DNA from: Mucilaginibacter sp. UBA4741
GTDB lineage: Bacteria > Bacteroidota > Bacteroidia > Sphingobacteriales > Sphingobacteriaceae
Direction: 5' to 3'
Assembly: GCA_002403905.1 (NCBI GenBank)
Contig: DHIR01000114.1
Coordinates: 7,420-29,023 of the forward strand
Length of the DNA: 21,604 bases
Of this stretch, positions 1 through 7,054 are shown in pieces (the stretch's first letter is position 1; every line of letters begins with the position of its first letter). The notes under the pieces were generated by a model. That model was not told where the DNA came from and made no database searches. It was given only the letters and a program-made list of their open reading frames with translations. The position numbers and the translations under genes were made by a program.

Positions 1-972
1 CTCTTTAACCTTATAATCATAAACAGTTGCTGCAAAAAGCAGGTTATCGCCGGTTTTATAAAAGTTATTCAGGCAATAAATCTGTTGTTGATGCGCTTTC
101 CTATACTCTTCTTCTCCTTCATCATAAATAGGGTTGGTGGCAAAATCTAAAGGCAATGACATTGATAACGGGAACACAAAGTGATAAGCCCGCTTTATGC
201 TATTCGGCGTTACGGTATTAATGTTGTAGTTAAAATACTCCGAATAAAATAAAGTAGTATCATTACCAAAGTACGATAAGGGGCCAATACTGTGGCGGAT
301 GGTTTCCTTTTTACCCCGGTCCGCGGTATAGTTAAAACCTGTAGCATACACTTTCGGGCCATCCATAAATTGTAAAAGCGACCTGTGAAACGGTTTGTAA
401 TATTCTGATTTTTCATCCTCATCCCGGTACATATCACAGTTTACCAATTTGTTGGGGCCGATAAAATAAAAAGAGGCGGCGCTCATGTCGGCTTTAAAGT
501 CACTCACCCGGTCTTCTGTCTTCACCAGCTTGCCATCAAAGTCATAGTATTTTACAGATCTATAGTGGTCTTCGCTAAATATAACCTGCTTGGTCCACCT
601 GTTAACAAAAAACTCACGTATTTTATCAAAAATGCCGGCCCCTTTACCTTTTATTTTAGTATGAAACTTACCATCCTTAGTAAAGAAAAGAATACAATTG
701 GTATTCTCATCACGGATGATGTAATATTTATCGGTAACCGCCAGTTGTTTAATGCTGCCAAAAGTACTCTCCGGGGTGGTCTCCAAAGGGATATAATTAA
801 CCTCGCTAAAAACATCCGACACATTGCCCCCCATAGCGTTTGACGGATCTATATGCAATGTTACAAAATGACTGGTATCTGTTTTAATTATCTGTTGGGC
901 AAAAGCAGTGGCTGTCACTATCGCAAAGCAAAGACATATAATTAGCTGTTTAACTATAACTGGCAGGCGCAT
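1..972 (-). CDS. Secreted 6-bladed beta-propeller protein (3' end outside window)
   Basis: An open frame of 324 codons starts at ATG 972-970 and runs off the left edge without a stop, so the C-terminus is missing. Residues 1-26 form a signal peptide with a hydrophobic core and end in AFAQ, so the product should be exported. The mature part has the features of Bacteroidota 6-bladed beta-propeller proteins: an early segment with VNYIPLETT, then blade-like repeats in which aromatic/beta segments alternate with DG turns (FFTKDGKF, YYDFDGKL). The family is usually about 380-420 residues, so most of it is here. Members are exported and have no established enzymatic role. It is divergent from ettA; a -7 element at 1031-1038 probably drives it. 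The fold is fairly sure; the function is unknown. Confidence 0.8.
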   Translation of the reverse strand, partial: MRLPVIVKQLIICLCFAIVTATAFAQQIIKTDTSHFVTLHIDPSNAMGGNVSDVFSEVNYIPLETTPESTFGSIKQLAVTDKYYIIRDENTNCILFFTKDGKFHTKIKGKGAGIFDKIREFFVNRWTKQVIFSEDHYRSVKYYDFDGKLVKTEDRVSDFKADMSAASFYFIGPNKLVNCDMYRDEDEKSEYYKPFHRSLLQFMDGPKVYATGFNYTADRGKKETIRHSIGPLSYFGNDTTLFYSEYFNYNINTVTPNSIKRAYHFVFPLSMSLPLDFATNPIYDEGEEEYRKAHQQQIYCLNNFYKTGDNLLFAATVYDYKVKE

Positions 973-1030
973 GATAATTATTAGATAAATTGGTTTTTCA
1001 ATTCAATGATAAACATAAATATCATCATAT

Positions 1031-1038
1031 CAAACGTA
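1031..1038 (-). promoter_or_regulatory. Candidate -7 promoter element for the beta-propeller gene
   Basis: On the minus strand this reads TACGTTTG, an exact match to the Bacteroidota TAnnTTTG element, about 58 bases upstream of the ATG at 972. No convincing TTG -33 element is seen at the usual distance. It lies only 22 bp from the opposing -7 element of ettA, so the two promoters would compete or share regulation. Confidence 0.4.
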
Positions 1039-1060
1039 AAGTTAGTTGTTAGCAAACTAT

Positions 1061-1068
1061 TATATTTG
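1061..1068 (+). promoter_or_regulatory. Candidate -7 promoter element for ettA
   Basis: TATATTTG matches the Bacteroidota TAnnTTTG consensus exactly and is followed by C. Transcription would begin near 1073-1076, giving a leader of about 80 nt before the ettA ATG at 1156. The -33 region is not clear. Confidence 0.5.
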
Positions 1069-1073
1069 CATCG

Positions 1074-1157
1074 ATATTTACCTATCAAAAAATCATTCAC
1101 ACAATCACTAATTCATTAATTCACTCATTAAATAACTCAATCACTCAATAAATACAT
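1074..1157 (+). promoter_or_regulatory. G-free, repetitive 5' leader of ettA
   Basis: From 1074 up to the T of the ettA start codon there is not a single G in 84 bases. Bases 1091-1149 are built from degenerate copies of short units such as ATTCACT, AATCACT and ATTCATT. With no G the leader cannot carry a Shine-Dalgarno sequence or G-C/G-U pairs, and should be unstructured. The predicted transcription start coincides with the left limit of the tract. Confidence 0.55.
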
Positions 1158-2838
1158 GGCAGACGAAAAAATAATTTTTTCAATGGCCGGGGTTAGTAAA
1201 GTATATCCCCCGCAAAAAACAGTATTAAAAAACATTTACCTGAGTTTTTTCTATGGCGCTAAAATTGGCGTTATAGGTTTAAACGGTTCGGGTAAATCGT
1301 CCCTGCTAAAAATTATTGCAGGTATTGATAAAACCAATATTGGCGAGGTGGTATTCTCGCCGGGCTATACCGTTGGCTACCTAAGCCAGGAGCCCGAGCT
1401 TGACCCCAACAAAACCGTACGTGAAATTGTAGAAGAAGGCGTAAGCGAAACCACCGCCCTGCTAAAAGAATACGAAGAGATAAACGAAAAATTTGGCCTG
1501 GAAGAGTATTATGGCGATGCCGACAAAATGGACAAGCTAATGTCCCGCCAGGGCGAACTACAGGATCAAATAGATGCCGTAAACGCCTGGGAACTGGACA
1601 CCAAACTGGAGCGCGCCATGGATGCCTTGCGCTGCCCCGAGCCTGATACTAAAATATCTGTACTATCAGGTGGCGAGCGCCGCCGTGTGGCTTTGTGCCG
1701 GTTGCTGTTAAAAGAACCTGATGTATTGTTACTGGATGAGCCTACCAACCACTTAGATGCCGAATCAATCGATTGGCTGGAGCAACACTTAAAACAATAT
1801 AAAGGCACCGTAATAGCTGTAACGCACGATAGATACTTCCTTGACAATGTTGCCGGCTGGATATTAGAACTTGACCGTGGCGAAGGTTTGCCATGGAAAG
1901 GCAATTATTCTTCATGGTTGGAGCAAAAATCAAAACGCCTTGCCCAGGAAGATAAAACCGAAGGCAAGCGCCAAAAAGCATTAGAGCGTGAGTTAGAATG
2001 GGTGCGCATGGGGCCAAAGGGCCGTCACACCAAATCAAAGGCACGTTTATCAAACTACGAAAAACTGGCCTCCGAAGAAACTAAGGAACGCGAAGAAAAA
2101 CTGGAGTTGTTTATTCCGCCCGGCCCGCGTTTGGGCAATGTGGTTATTGAGGCCACCGGTGTAAGCAAAAGTTATGGTGATAAGTTATTGTTTGATAACC
2201 TGAATTTCTCCCTGCCTCCTGCGGGAATTGTAGGAATCATAGGGCCAAATGGTGCGGGTAAAACTACCCTGTTCCGCTTAATAACCGGGCAGGAAACCGC
2301 CGACTCGGGCACGTTCCGCGTAGGCGAAACTGTTGCATTGGGTTATGTTGACCAAATGCATGATGACCTTGACCCTAACAAATCTGTTTGGGAAAACGTA
2401 ACCGGCGGGCTGGAAACCATTATGGTAGGCAACCGCCCGTTAAACTCAAGGGCTTATGTATCGCGCTTTAACTTTAACGGTGCCGATCAGCAAAAAAAAG
2501 TGGGTGTATTATCGGGTGGCGAGCGCAACCGGGTGCATTTATCTATCACCCTGAAAAAAGGCAGTAACGTATTGCTGCTGGATGAGCCTACCAATGATAT
2601 TGACGTAAATACACTACGTGCGCTTGAAGAAGCCCTTGAAAACTTTGGCGGCTGCGCAGTGGTCATTAGTCACGATAGATGGTTTTTGGATCGTATTTGC
2701 ACGCACATATTGGCGTTTGAAGGTAACTCGCAGGTTTACTTCTTCGAAGGCAACTACTCTGATTATGAAGAGAACCGCAAGAAACGCTTAGGTGATATTG
2801 GGCCGAAGCGGATAAAGTATAAGAAGTTGACGGTGTAA
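1156..2838 (+). CDS. ettA: Energy-dependent translational throttle protein EttA (ABC-F ATPase)
   Basis: 560 residues, against 555 in E. coli EttA, and collinear with it by recall throughout. This ABC-F protein has two ATP-binding domains and no membrane domain. The family binds the ribosomal E site and gates entry into the elongation cycle according to the ATP/ADP ratio. Domain 1: Walker A at 41-48 (GLNGSGKS), signature LSGGERRR at 170-177, Walker B VLLLDE with catalytic E195, then the long inter-domain linker containing WVRMGPKGRHTKSKARL (282-298), which contacts the ribosome in the family. Domain 2: Walker A at 363-370 (GPNGAGKT), signature at 452-456, catalytic E477 in LLLDEPTNDID. Between Walker A and the signature of domain 1 lies the EttA-type arm insertion (about 95-140). 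All catalytic residues are present. The gene is preceded by a G-free leader and followed by a REP-like element 5 bp after the stop, which probably ends transcription. Confidence 0.97.
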   Translation: MADEKIIFSMAGVSKVYPPQKTVLKNIYLSFFYGAKIGVIGLNGSGKSSLLKIIAGIDKTNIGEVVFSPGYTVGYLSQEPELDPNKTVREIVEEGVSETTALLKEYEEINEKFGLEEYYGDADKMDKLMSRQGELQDQIDAVNAWELDTKLERAMDALRCPEPDTKISVLSGGERRRVALCRLLLKEPDVLLLDEPTNHLDAESIDWLEQHLKQYKGTVIAVTHDRYFLDNVAGWILELDRGEGLPWKGNYSSWLEQKSKRLAQEDKTEGKRQKALERELEWVRMGPKGRHTKSKARLSNYEKLASEETKEREEKLELFIPPGPRLGNVVIEATGVSKSYGDKLLFDNLNFSLPPAGIVGIIGPNGAGKTTLFRLITGQETADSGTFRVGETVALGYVDQMHDDLDPNKSVWENVTGGLETIMVGNRPLNSRAYVSRFNFNGADQQKKVGVLSGGERNRVHLSITLKKGSNVLLLDEPTNDIDVNTLRALEEALENFGGCAVVISHDRWFLDRICTHILAFEGNSQVYFFEGNYSDYEENRKKRLGDIGPKRIKYKKLTV

Positions 2839-2843
2839 GCCCC

Positions 2844-2955
2844 AGCCCCTCTAAATCTCCCCCGGTAGGGGAGACTTAACATAACATTATTAAAATTAAA
2901 GTCTAGAATACCTTTTCAAAAAGTCTCCCCTACCGGGGGAGATTTAGAGGGGGCT
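2844..2955. repeat. Paired REP-like hairpins in inverted orientation (BIME-like), likely bidirectional terminator
   Basis: The left arm 2844-2877 begins AGCCCCTCTAAATC and ends GGGGAGACTT. The right arm 2921-2955 is its reverse complement with one extra G. Forty-three AT-rich bases separate them. Each arm can also fold alone: TCTCCCC and GGGGAGA pair around CGGTA. The element therefore is two hairpin units in inverted orientation, as in bacterial REP pairs. It fills the space between the convergent ettA and phosphoribosyltransferase genes, 5 bp from one stop codon and 2 bp from the other. A partial extra copy of AGCCCC occurs at 2838-2843. From memory the motif is common between genes of Sphingobacteriaceae; that was not checked. 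Confidence 0.85.
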
Positions 2956-2957
2956 AA

Positions 2958-3467
2958 TTATCTCAAATAAACCGCATCCTCCTCACCATTCTCGCTCAAT
3001 ACCACATCAATATGCTCTTTAATAATGGTAGATAGCGCAATGCCCGAGTAATCGGTAGTGATGGGGAAACTTTTATGGTTACGGTCAACCAATACAACGG
3101 TGCGTAATTTTTTTAACGGAACATCTAAAAATACACCGAAACCATAGGCTAATGACTTACCGCTATTCAGTACATCGTCCACCAAAATAACAACCTTATC
3201 ATTACACTCTTCTATATCAAAATCTATTTTGGCGTTAAGGCTGCGGCTAAAACGATCCAGATCTATAGTCAATACTTTGCTTTTAAAGGGGGCTATCCCA
3301 TCCAATACCTTTTTGAGGCGGGTAGCCAGGAAACCGCCACGCGGCAGCATACCGGCTATGATAATTTCTTTCTCATCAAAATTATCCTCCAGTATCTGGT
3401 AAGCAATCCGGGCAATCTTTTGCTGTATTTGCTGGCTGTTTAAAATAAGTAATGGTTGATCTGGCAT
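2958..3467 (-). CDS. PyrR-like phosphoribosyltransferase family protein
   Basis: 169 residues from ATG 3467. An in-frame TTG two codons upstream (3473) is less likely as a start. The type I phosphoribosyltransferase signature VVILVDDVLNSGKS is at residues 92-105: the two acidic residues bind the ribose hydroxyls of PRPP and the SGKS loop its 5'-phosphate. The PPi-loop region is around MLPRGGFLA (40-48). The C-terminal segment VVLVDRNHKSFPITTDYSG (124-142) resembles the same region of PyrR, the uracil phosphoribosyltransferase and pyr attenuator protein, more than other PRTases. No pyrimidine gene is in the window, so neither uracil phosphoribosyltransferase nor RNA-binding activity can be assigned. 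A weak -7-like TACTTTAG lies at 3485-3492. The gene is monocistronic and boxed in by two different palindromic repeats. Family sure, substrate unknown. Confidence 0.85.
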   Translation of the reverse strand: MPDQPLLILNSQQIQQKIARIAYQILEDNFDEKEIIIAGMLPRGGFLATRLKKVLDGIAPFKSKVLTIDLDRFSRSLNAKIDFDIEECNDKVVILVDDVLNSGKSLAYGFGVFLDVPLKKLRTVVLVDRNHKSFPITTDYSGIALSTIIKEHIDVVLSENGEEDAVYLR

Positions 3468-3514
3468 AGTCAAAATTTCTTATGCTAAAGTAAAGAAATT
3501 AATTAAATCCTTGG

Positions 3515-3605
3515 TTGTCATTTCGAACGAGGTACGAGGAGAAATCTTAAACGCGCGATAAATTAGCAAAGCGTACAAGATTTCTCCCGTTGGTCGAAAT
3601 GACAA
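3515..3605. repeat. Second, unrelated REP-like inverted repeat
   Basis: The outer arms TTGTCATTTCGA (3515-3526) and TCGAAATGACAA (3594-3605) are exact complements. Inner segments GAGAAATCTT (3539-3548) and AAGATTTCTC (3577-3586) pair as well, leaving a short central loop and a few unpaired bases between stems. The sequence is unrelated to the element at 2844-2955. It sits 6 bp downstream of the stop codon of the gene at 3612-4007, where it may end the rlmD transcript. It also lies upstream of the phosphoribosyltransferase promoter. Confidence 0.8.
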
Positions 3606-3611
3606 TGGGTG

Positions 3612-4007
3612 TTACTCATACGGCACAAACACAAAGTTTGCACCTTCGGGTACTACTACAAATACACACATAAAATCTTTAGCGCTTTTGTAGTTAGTGA
3701 TGAACCTATCTTTTAATTCTGGCTTAATTACGCCTACTTCTAAAAACTCTTCCAGAGTTGAGGCATGTATGCTCCAATCGGTATTTAGCTCAAAGCGGTC
3801 CAGTATCAGTTCGCCCAGTTTTATTTCATGCTGATGCGCAATGAAGATGGGATATTTAGATAATCCCTCCACCATGATCTCAACAGCAACCTCGCGTATC
3901 GATTCACTAAACGTTTTCAGATCGCGCTGCAAACTTAGCAACGGACTATCAGCTGCGGGCTTCTGCGCCTCGCCACGGTTTTCATTAAGCAATTCTTCCG
4001 GTTCCAT
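3612..4007 (-). CDS. Conserved-looking small cytoplasmic protein of unknown function
   Basis: 131 residues, ATG at 4007-4005, 29 bp downstream of rlmD on the same strand, so probably co-transcribed with it. There is no signal peptide or membrane segment. The first ~25 residues are polar and likely disordered. Residues 26-50 look like an amphipathic helix (LQRDLKTFSESIREVAVEIM). The rest alternates helices and strands, with a hydrophobic beta strand FMCVFVVVP near the end and a final FVFVPYE. I do not recognise the family. Codon use and base composition resemble the neighbours, and there is no sign of truncation. The only functional hint is the link to rRNA methylation by position. Confidence 0.75.
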   Translation of the reverse strand: MEPEELLNENRGEAQKPAADSPLLSLQRDLKTFSESIREVAVEIMVEGLSKYPIFIAHQHEIKLGELILDRFELNTDWSIHASTLEEFLEVGVIKPELKDRFITNYKSAKDFMCVFVVVPEGANFVFVPYE

Positions 4008-4036
4008 ATACTATTCTTTTTCTTGCTTCTTGACTC

Positions 4037-5443
4037 TTACTTCTTGATTCTTAAAAGAACCACATTCTCCACATGCTGTGTATGCGGAAACATATCTACC
4101 GGTTGTATCTTAACCGTATCATATTTTTCTTTTAGTACCAGCAGATCACGGGCCTGGGTGGCGGCATTACAGCTTACATATACTATTTTATCGGCCTCAA
4201 TTTCCATCAGGCGTGCTACCACATCAGGGTGCATACCCGCGCGCGGCGGATCGGTTATAATTACATCAGGCTTGCCATGCTCGGCCACAAAATCGGCCGA
4301 TAGTACATCCTTCATATCACCTGCATAAAACTTAGTGTTGGTTATGTTATTGATGGCGCTGTTTATTTTTGCATCCTCAATTGCACTTGGCACGTACTCT
4401 ACACCCACCACTTCGCGTACATTACCTGCTACAAAGTTGGCAATGGTGCCGGCACCGGTGTACAAATCATAAACCAGTTCATCGCCTTTAAAGCCGGCAA
4501 AGTCGCGGGTTATTTCATATAGGCGCAGGGCCTGTATACTGTTAGTTTGATAGAATGATTTTGGGCCGATGCGGAACTTTATCCCGTTCATTTCTTCATG
4601 GATATATTCCGGCCCTTTCCAGGCCACAACGTCCTGATCAAAAATGGTATCGTTTTTCTTTTCGTTAAGGATGTAAAGCAATGAGGTTATCTCCGGGAAC
4701 CCCGCCTCAACAAAAGCCATGAGCTTGTTTACCTCCTCTTCTGTCGGATACGCAAAAACTACGATCACCATTAATTCGCCGGTACTGCTGGTGCGTATTA
4801 TCAGGTTACGTAAAGCTCCGGTATGATTGCGGAGATCGTAATAGGTATACTCGTTTTGTTTGGCAAACTCGTCAATGCGGTTACGGATATCATTACTTGG
4901 GTCGGCCTGTAAATAGCAATGCCTAACATCTAATATCTTATCAAAACGGCCGGGAATGTGGAAACCCAGCGCGTTCATGTTAAGCGTTTCGTCCTCGCGG
5001 CTCTCGCCGTCATACAGCCAACGCTTATTGCTAAAGGTAAACTCCAGTTTGTTACGGTAATATCTATCAGCAGGCGAAGGCACAATAGGCATTATCCCAC
5101 CCACTTCAATTTTAGCCAGTCGGCCCAAAGCATCGCTTACTGATTTTTGTTTAAATTGCAATTGCGCATCATACGTCATGTGCTGCCATTTGCAGCCGCC
5201 GCAGGTACCAAAATGCTCACAGAAGGGCTCAACGCGGTGTTCGCTGGCTTGTTTTAGGCCGATGATCTTAGCTTCGCCGAAGTTTTTTTTACTGCGATAA
5301 ACTTGTACATCAACCACATCGCCGGGCACGGCTTTTTCTACAAACAACACAAAATCGTCTGCCTTGCCTACGCCCTTGCCTTCTTCGGCAATATCAATAA
5401 TGGTTACGTCCTCAAAAATGTGGTTATACGGTATCTTACTCAT
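4037..5443 (-). CDS. rlmD: 23S rRNA (uracil-5-)-methyltransferase, RlmD/RumA type
   Basis: 468 residues (E. coli RlmD has 433). The enzyme uses S-adenosylmethionine to make 5-methyluridine in 23S rRNA, U1939 in E. coli numbering. An N-terminal TRAM RNA-binding domain covers about residues 9-62. The [4Fe-4S] cysteines are present: C75, C81 and C84 in CEHFGTCGGC, and C176 in VRHCYL. The Rossmann methyltransferase domain has motif I YDLYTGAGT (325-333), ITDPPRAGMHP (396-406), catalytic C425 in YVSCNAATQARDL, and E459 in QHVENV as the general base. All key residues are intact. In species with only one such enzyme it may also modify U747 (RlmCD-like); the sequence alone cannot tell. It heads a two-gene unit with the 131-residue protein and has a promoter immediately before the start codon. 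Confidence 0.93.
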   Translation of the reverse strand: MSKIPYNHIFEDVTIIDIAEEGKGVGKADDFVLFVEKAVPGDVVDVQVYRSKKNFGEAKIIGLKQASEHRVEPFCEHFGTCGGCKWQHMTYDAQLQFKQKSVSDALGRLAKIEVGGIMPIVPSPADRYYRNKLEFTFSNKRWLYDGESREDETLNMNALGFHIPGRFDKILDVRHCYLQADPSNDIRNRIDEFAKQNEYTYYDLRNHTGALRNLIIRTSSTGELMVIVVFAYPTEEEVNKLMAFVEAGFPEITSLLYILNEKKNDTIFDQDVVAWKGPEYIHEEMNGIKFRIGPKSFYQTNSIQALRLYEITRDFAGFKGDELVYDLYTGAGTIANFVAGNVREVVGVEYVPSAIEDAKINSAINNITNTKFYAGDMKDVLSADFVAEHGKPDVIITDPPRAGMHPDVVARLMEIEADKIVYVSCNAATQARDLLVLKEKYDTVKIQPVDMFPHTQHVENVVLLRIKK

Positions 5444-5448
5444 TGGCG

Positions 5449-5481
5449 CAAAGGTAGGTTTTTGATGTGCAGATATGCAAA
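5449..5481 (-). promoter_or_regulatory. rlmD promoter: TTTG-N21-TACCTTTG, nearly leaderless
   Basis: On the minus strand TTTG (5481-5478) is followed after 21 bp by TACCTTTG (5456-5449), a good match to the Bacteroidota vegetative promoter. Only five bases separate the -7 element from the rlmD ATG at 5443. A start site at the usual 5-8 bases beyond the element would make the transcript leaderless or nearly so. Confidence 0.6.
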
Positions 5482-5490
5482 TGTGCAGAT
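5465..5490. repeat. 16-bp-period direct repeat overlapping the rlmD -33 region
   Basis: ATGTGCAGAT occurs at 5465-5474 and again at 5481-5490, a period of 16 bp, with related ATGCAA and ATGTGC sequence between and after them. The repeat lies between the stop of the DUF4419 gene and the rlmD promoter and covers the TTTG -33 box. It is too short and too close-spaced for a CRISPR and looks like a simple tandem array. Confidence 0.6.
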
Positions 5491-5504
5491 GTGCCTATCT
5501 TGCG

Positions 5505-6923
5505 CTAATTTGAATTATAATCTACCCCATTAATATGCAGCGTGGTTTTAGGGAACAGTTTTACAATACGTTTGGTTTCGAGCTCGGTAGTTGAGCCATT
5601 AAGTGTCATATCAGCTATTTCAATATTAGCCATTTCTTCAGGGATACGAATGTTACCAAAGAAACTGATCCTTAGCCTTTTTACCGTGCCTATTTTATAC
5701 AGCTCGGGCGGTACGTTGTCAACTTGCAAGATTACGCCACCAGTCTCCTTGTTTGCTGCTGATAAACGCGCTAATATCGTCGTGTTATACGGATCCTTCT
5801 TCCTTATCATCCAGCCAATTTTGGGTTTTAGTCCATACCCTTTGGCATCCTGCTCCAAACCAACAAAACCAGCCCAAAGCTCAAGCGGGGTTTTTATTAC
5901 ATTAGTAGTATCACGGATATCGGTACACATCAGGTCAACCTTTAACATTTCGTTAGGCATTAAACGCCCAAGGTTCAATTCTTTCAAATCAAGCGTATTG
6001 CCTCTTTTATCGTAGGGGAAAAACTTAACAATCCAGCCATCAACAATTTCTTGCTGTGGACCGCAAGCGCCTTTTTGCGAGTGATGGGCAAACATGGCCT
6101 GCCAGAATTTTTTATCTATTTTTCCTTTTGATGCCTGTACAAATTGTTTCAATACCGGCTCCATAGCGTCAATCCACCAATCCAGCTGGTATTTGCGTAA
6201 AGTTTCGGCCTTGGCTAATACCATCTCCCAGTCTTGGGTGGTGCCTTCTAACGTTATTTTAGGGATGCCACATCCTCTTATCATAGTCTCGTAATTAAAA
6301 TAGGATTGCACCGCGTTCATCAACGTAATTTGCGACGCTATTTTTGTTGTAGGTGTGGTTGTGGTAAAATTAGCTGTCATGGCTTTAGTAAGTTCCGGGC
6401 CGGTAAAACCTGCAATCTGCTCGCCAAAATTTGTAAACGCTATATCCCAGGGGGCATTCGGCCTGAACATGTCCTCCTGGGTAATGTATGTCAACGTCTT
6501 CTTGCCTTCAAAAGGCACAAGCAAACTTCGCAACTGTTCTGAGTTATTATTTACATGGTTAGCAAAACCCTGGCTTATTAAAAGCCACATTATATCGGGC
6601 GACAATGTAAACGGGTGGTGATCTGCATAGGCCGCATACATTCCCTCAAAAAAAGGATGGAATCCGCGGGTTACCAGCGGTTGGGTAATTTGGCTTTTGG
6701 CAATAATGTTTGCCTCGCCACGCAGGTCCTGTTTATTGGGGTCGCCGGACAGCTTGCGGTCCTCCTTTATTAGTTTTTCTAAAAGTTCATGGTAACTCTC
6801 GGTAGCAAATACTTTGGTTTTAGGCGGGCTTAGTTTTTCCACCACAAAAGTGCACCCTTTTTGCGCAAACAAATTAAGGCTTACATTAAACAACAATAAG
6901 ATTGATAAAACACTCTTACGCAT
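5505..6923 (-). CDS. Secreted DUF4419 family protein
   Basis: 472 residues from ATG 6923. The frame stays open to 7034, but this start gives a clean signal peptide (residues 1-21, ending NLFAQ) and sits just below a promoter-like sequence. DUF4419 hallmarks are present: GFHPFFEGMYAAYADHHPF (87-105), then SPDIMWLLISQGFANHVNNN (108-127), PWDIAFTNFGEQIAGFTGPE (158-177) and GCGIPKITLEGTTQDWE. The family is known mostly from fungi and assorted bacteria, with no established biochemical role. Most members I recall are cytoplasmic, so an exported version is of some interest. Positioned after the GH27 terminator, it should be transcribed on its own. Family assignment is by pattern recognition and fairly firm. 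Confidence 0.85.
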   Translation of the reverse strand: MRKSVLSILLLFNVSLNLFAQKGCTFVVEKLSPPKTKVFATESYHELLEKLIKEDRKLSGDPNKQDLRGEANIIAKSQITQPLVTRGFHPFFEGMYAAYADHHPFTLSPDIMWLLISQGFANHVNNNSEQLRSLLVPFEGKKTLTYITQEDMFRPNAPWDIAFTNFGEQIAGFTGPELTKAMTANFTTTTPTTKIASQITLMNAVQSYFNYETMIRGCGIPKITLEGTTQDWEMVLAKAETLRKYQLDWWIDAMEPVLKQFVQASKGKIDKKFWQAMFAHHSQKGACGPQQEIVDGWIVKFFPYDKRGNTLDLKELNLGRLMPNEMLKVDLMCTDIRDTTNVIKTPLELWAGFVGLEQDAKGYGLKPKIGWMIRKKDPYNTTILARLSAANKETGGVILQVDNVPPELYKIGTVKRLRISFFGNIRIPEEMANIEIADMTLNGSTTELETKRIVKLFPKTTLHINGVDYNSN

Positions 6924-6944
6924 GGCATTTAGGTTTTGGTTAAT

Positions 6945-6973
6945 TAAATGTAGCAATATTTTTTGCCATGCAA
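6945..6973 (-). promoter_or_regulatory. Candidate promoter of the DUF4419 gene
   Basis: On the minus strand TTG (6973-6971) is followed after 18 bp by TACATTTA (6952-6945), one mismatch from TAnnTTTG. It ends 21 bp before the ATG chosen at 6923, which supports that start over the upstream in-frame codons. Confidence 0.4.
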
Positions 6974-6982
6974 GTAGCCGGG

Positions 6983-7036
6983 AAATAAAAATGGCCCGCG
7001 CACTCTTTCTTATCGAAAGTAATACACGAGCCATTT
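6983..7036 (-). terminator. Compound intrinsic terminator after the GH27 gene
   Basis: Read on the minus strand, an outer stem AAATGGC/GCCATTT (7036-7030 with 6995-6989) encloses a GTG/CGC step and an inner perfect hairpin CTTTC-GATAA-GAAAG. The outer stem runs directly into TTTTTATTT. It begins 18 bases beyond the GH27 stop codon. Confidence 0.75.
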
Positions 7037-7054
7037 ATAATATTAATTAGCTGC

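Noticed and set aside
565..843. Plus-strand open frame of 92 codons
   Set aside because: Antisense to the beta-propeller gene, whose frame has a signal peptide and family motifs; this one has neither.
3468..3473. TTG start two codons upstream for the phosphoribosyltransferase
   Set aside because: An ATG follows two codons later with no added support for the TTG; extension adds nothing conserved.
5465..5490. Possible CRISPR-like direct repeats
   Set aside because: Only two 10-bp copies with a 6-bp gap, no spacers and no cas genes.
5542..6015. Plus-strand open frame of 157 codons
   Set aside because: Antisense to the DUF4419 coding frame, without promoter or recognisable domain.
6924..7034. 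N-terminal extension of the DUF4419 gene
   Set aside because: It would bury the signal peptide 37 residues inside the protein and overlap the GH27 terminator and the candidate promoter.
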